NCBI GenBank assembly: GCA_030429235.1 | Contig: JAUIDB010000015.1 | Location: 1 to 64,000, forward strand | DNA length: 64,000 nt | Reading direction: 5' to 3' | From: Thermoanaerobaculia bacterium | GTDB lineage: Bacteria; Acidobacteriota; Thermoanaerobaculia; Multivoradales; JAIOJS01 | Part shown: positions 63,236 to 64,000 of the stretch, piece after piece | Numbering within the stretch: position 1 is the first letter of the stretch | Layout: each line of letters opens with the position of its first letter | Translations under genes and position numbers: made by a program | The notes under the pieces: model-generated | Databases searched by the model: none | What the model saw: the letters and a program-made list of their open reading frames with translations, nothing else | What the model was told of the DNA's origin: nothing

Positions 63236-64000
63236 CTTCGACGCTCGCGACCGAGCGCAACTCGCGGCGCACGGGATTCCGCTCGACGAGGCCCAACGCC
63301 AGCTCGAACTACTCCGAGAGCCACCCCGGCCTTTCCGGCTCGATCGCCCCTGCCGACTCGGCAACGGCGTACGGCGGCTGAGCCCCGAGGCCCAGGAGGC
63401 CGCGATCCGACGCTACGAGCTGGCCCAGTCGAAGGGGAGGGTCGGCAAGTTCGTCCCAGCCTCGGGAGCTGCGACCCGGATGTTCCGAGAGCTCGAGAGC
63501 CTGCGGGAGGAGTCGCCGTTCCCGAGCCTGGCCGAACTCGGGCGGCGAGCCGAGAACGGAGAGCCGGGTGCGGTGGCCTGGCAGCGCCTCGCGGAACGCT
63601 GGTACGACTTCCCTTGGGCCACGGCCTGGGACGGCCCCACCCCGGATCGGAACGAGCCCCGGACGGTTCTCGAAGCCCTGTTGGCGGGAGCGACGAGCCT
63701 GGCCCGCGCTCCGAAGGGCCTGGTGCCCTACCACCGCACCGAAACCGGGAACCGAAGTGCCTTCGCCGAGCACGTGTTCGAGGGGTTGACCTATCTCTAC
63801 AGTGCCGACCACCCAGCACGCTTTCACTTTACCGTGGCGCGGGAACACTCCGAGCGCTTTCACCAAGCGGCCGAGGCCCTTAGCGCCACCCTGCCGCATC
63901 CCAGACCCGAGATCACCTTCTCGTTCCAGGAACCGGCCACCGACACCCTGGCCATCGACGCACACGGTCACCCGACGCGGCACGAGGACGGTACGTTGCT
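63228..64000 (+). CDS. DUF4301 domain protein (partial, runs off right edge)
   Basis: A GTG at 63228, overlapping the rfbC stop, opens a frame with no stop before the window ends. The product starts [16 protein letters not shown] and contains [41 protein letters not shown] and [16 protein letters not shown]. The [10 protein letters not shown] motif marks DUF4301, of unknown function and nucleotidyltransferase-like in places. Its tie to the rhamnose genes suggests a role near nucleotide-sugar or envelope metabolism (inference). At least 257 codons are present. Confidence 0.8.
   Translation, partial: MGNFDARDRAQLAAHGIPLDEAQRQLELLREPPRPFRLDRPCRLGNGVRRLSPEAQEAAIRRYELAQSKGRVGKFVPASGAATRMFRELESLREESPFPSLAELGRRAENGEPGAVAWQRLAERWYDFPWATAWDGPTPDRNEPRTVLEALLAGATSLARAPKGLVPYHRTETGNRSAFAEHVFEGLTYLYSADHPARFHFTVAREHSERFHQAAEALSATLPHPRPEITFSFQEPATDTLAIDAHGHPTRHEDGTL

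Overview
The window is high-GC, densely packed bacterial chromosome from an organism with an outer membrane. LpxH, a TonB-dependent receptor, the Tat system, dTDP-rhamnose genes and several Sec or lipoprotein signals support this. The ribosomal block order rplM-rpsI-rpsB-tsf-pyrH-frr, the YfiR/hybrid-kinase/TonB-receptor triad and a secreted choice-of-anchor beta-helix protein would fit Acidobacteriota (perhaps Thermoanaerobaculia-like). That lineage call is inference. I see no rRNA, tRNA, CRISPR array, insertion sequence or prophage.

Layout. 1-2708: a lower-GC island on the minus strand with an RHS-core/peptidoglycan-amidase tip protein, whose stop overlaps the start (TTGA) of a small secreted cysteine-rich protein, a likely toxin-immunity pair. 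The RHS reading frame is probably cut at its 5' end where it meets pheA control DNA. 2631-3985: pheA, preceded by what looks like a complete phenylalanine attenuator (Phe-rich leader peptide, antiterminator segment, perfect 11-bp terminator). 3992-11336: lytic transglycosylase, divergent ClpX-like AAA ATPase, response regulator, Lhr helicase. 11293-16449: hybrid histidine kinase and YfiR protein, divergent from a TonB receptor. 16443-20027: creatininase family, Spy/CpxP-like protein, lysyl-endopeptidase-like protease.

20161-32406: a CoA-dependent aromatic acid module. On the plus strand lie SDR, Rid-family protein, crotonase, acyl-CoA dehydrogenase, fused aryl-CoA monooxygenase/old-yellow-enzyme reductase, and aryl-CoA ligase. 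On the minus strand, interleaved, lie a TRAP transporter (DctP, DctQ, DctM), an AmpG-like MFS permease and a GH25 lysozyme. The likeliest substrate is 2-aminobenzoate (anthranilate), activated to its CoA thioester and dearomatised by the fused enzyme; salicylate is the alternative.

32465-40742: GNAT, then a long minus-strand housekeeping run read from right to left: rplM, rpsI, rpsB, tsf, pyrH, frr, ispD, ispF, rlmB, tatA, tatC and a secreted protein. A terminator-like hairpin lies between rpsB and tsf. 41066-57515: envelope and accessory genes: a DUF4097 repeat protein, a beta-helix protein, a 2048-residue alpha-2-macroglobulin with a CTEQ thioester and a low-complexity bait-like segment, a DUF2959 lipoprotein, an alpha/beta hydrolase, an NCS2 permease coupled to a methyltransferase, an SOS-associated YedK/HMCES protein and a TPR lipoprotein. 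57537-61345: minus-strand mrp/apbC, lpxH, MBL-fold hydrolase, aroA. 61578-64000: rmlB, rmlC and a DUF4301 gene that runs off the right edge.

A repeated theme is stop/start overlap of the form NTGA, including several with non-ATG starts (TTG at rhs/immunity, MFS/dctQ, dctQ/dctM, ispF/rlmB; GTG at lpxH/MBL; possibly CTG after tatC). This decides many of the start sites given here.
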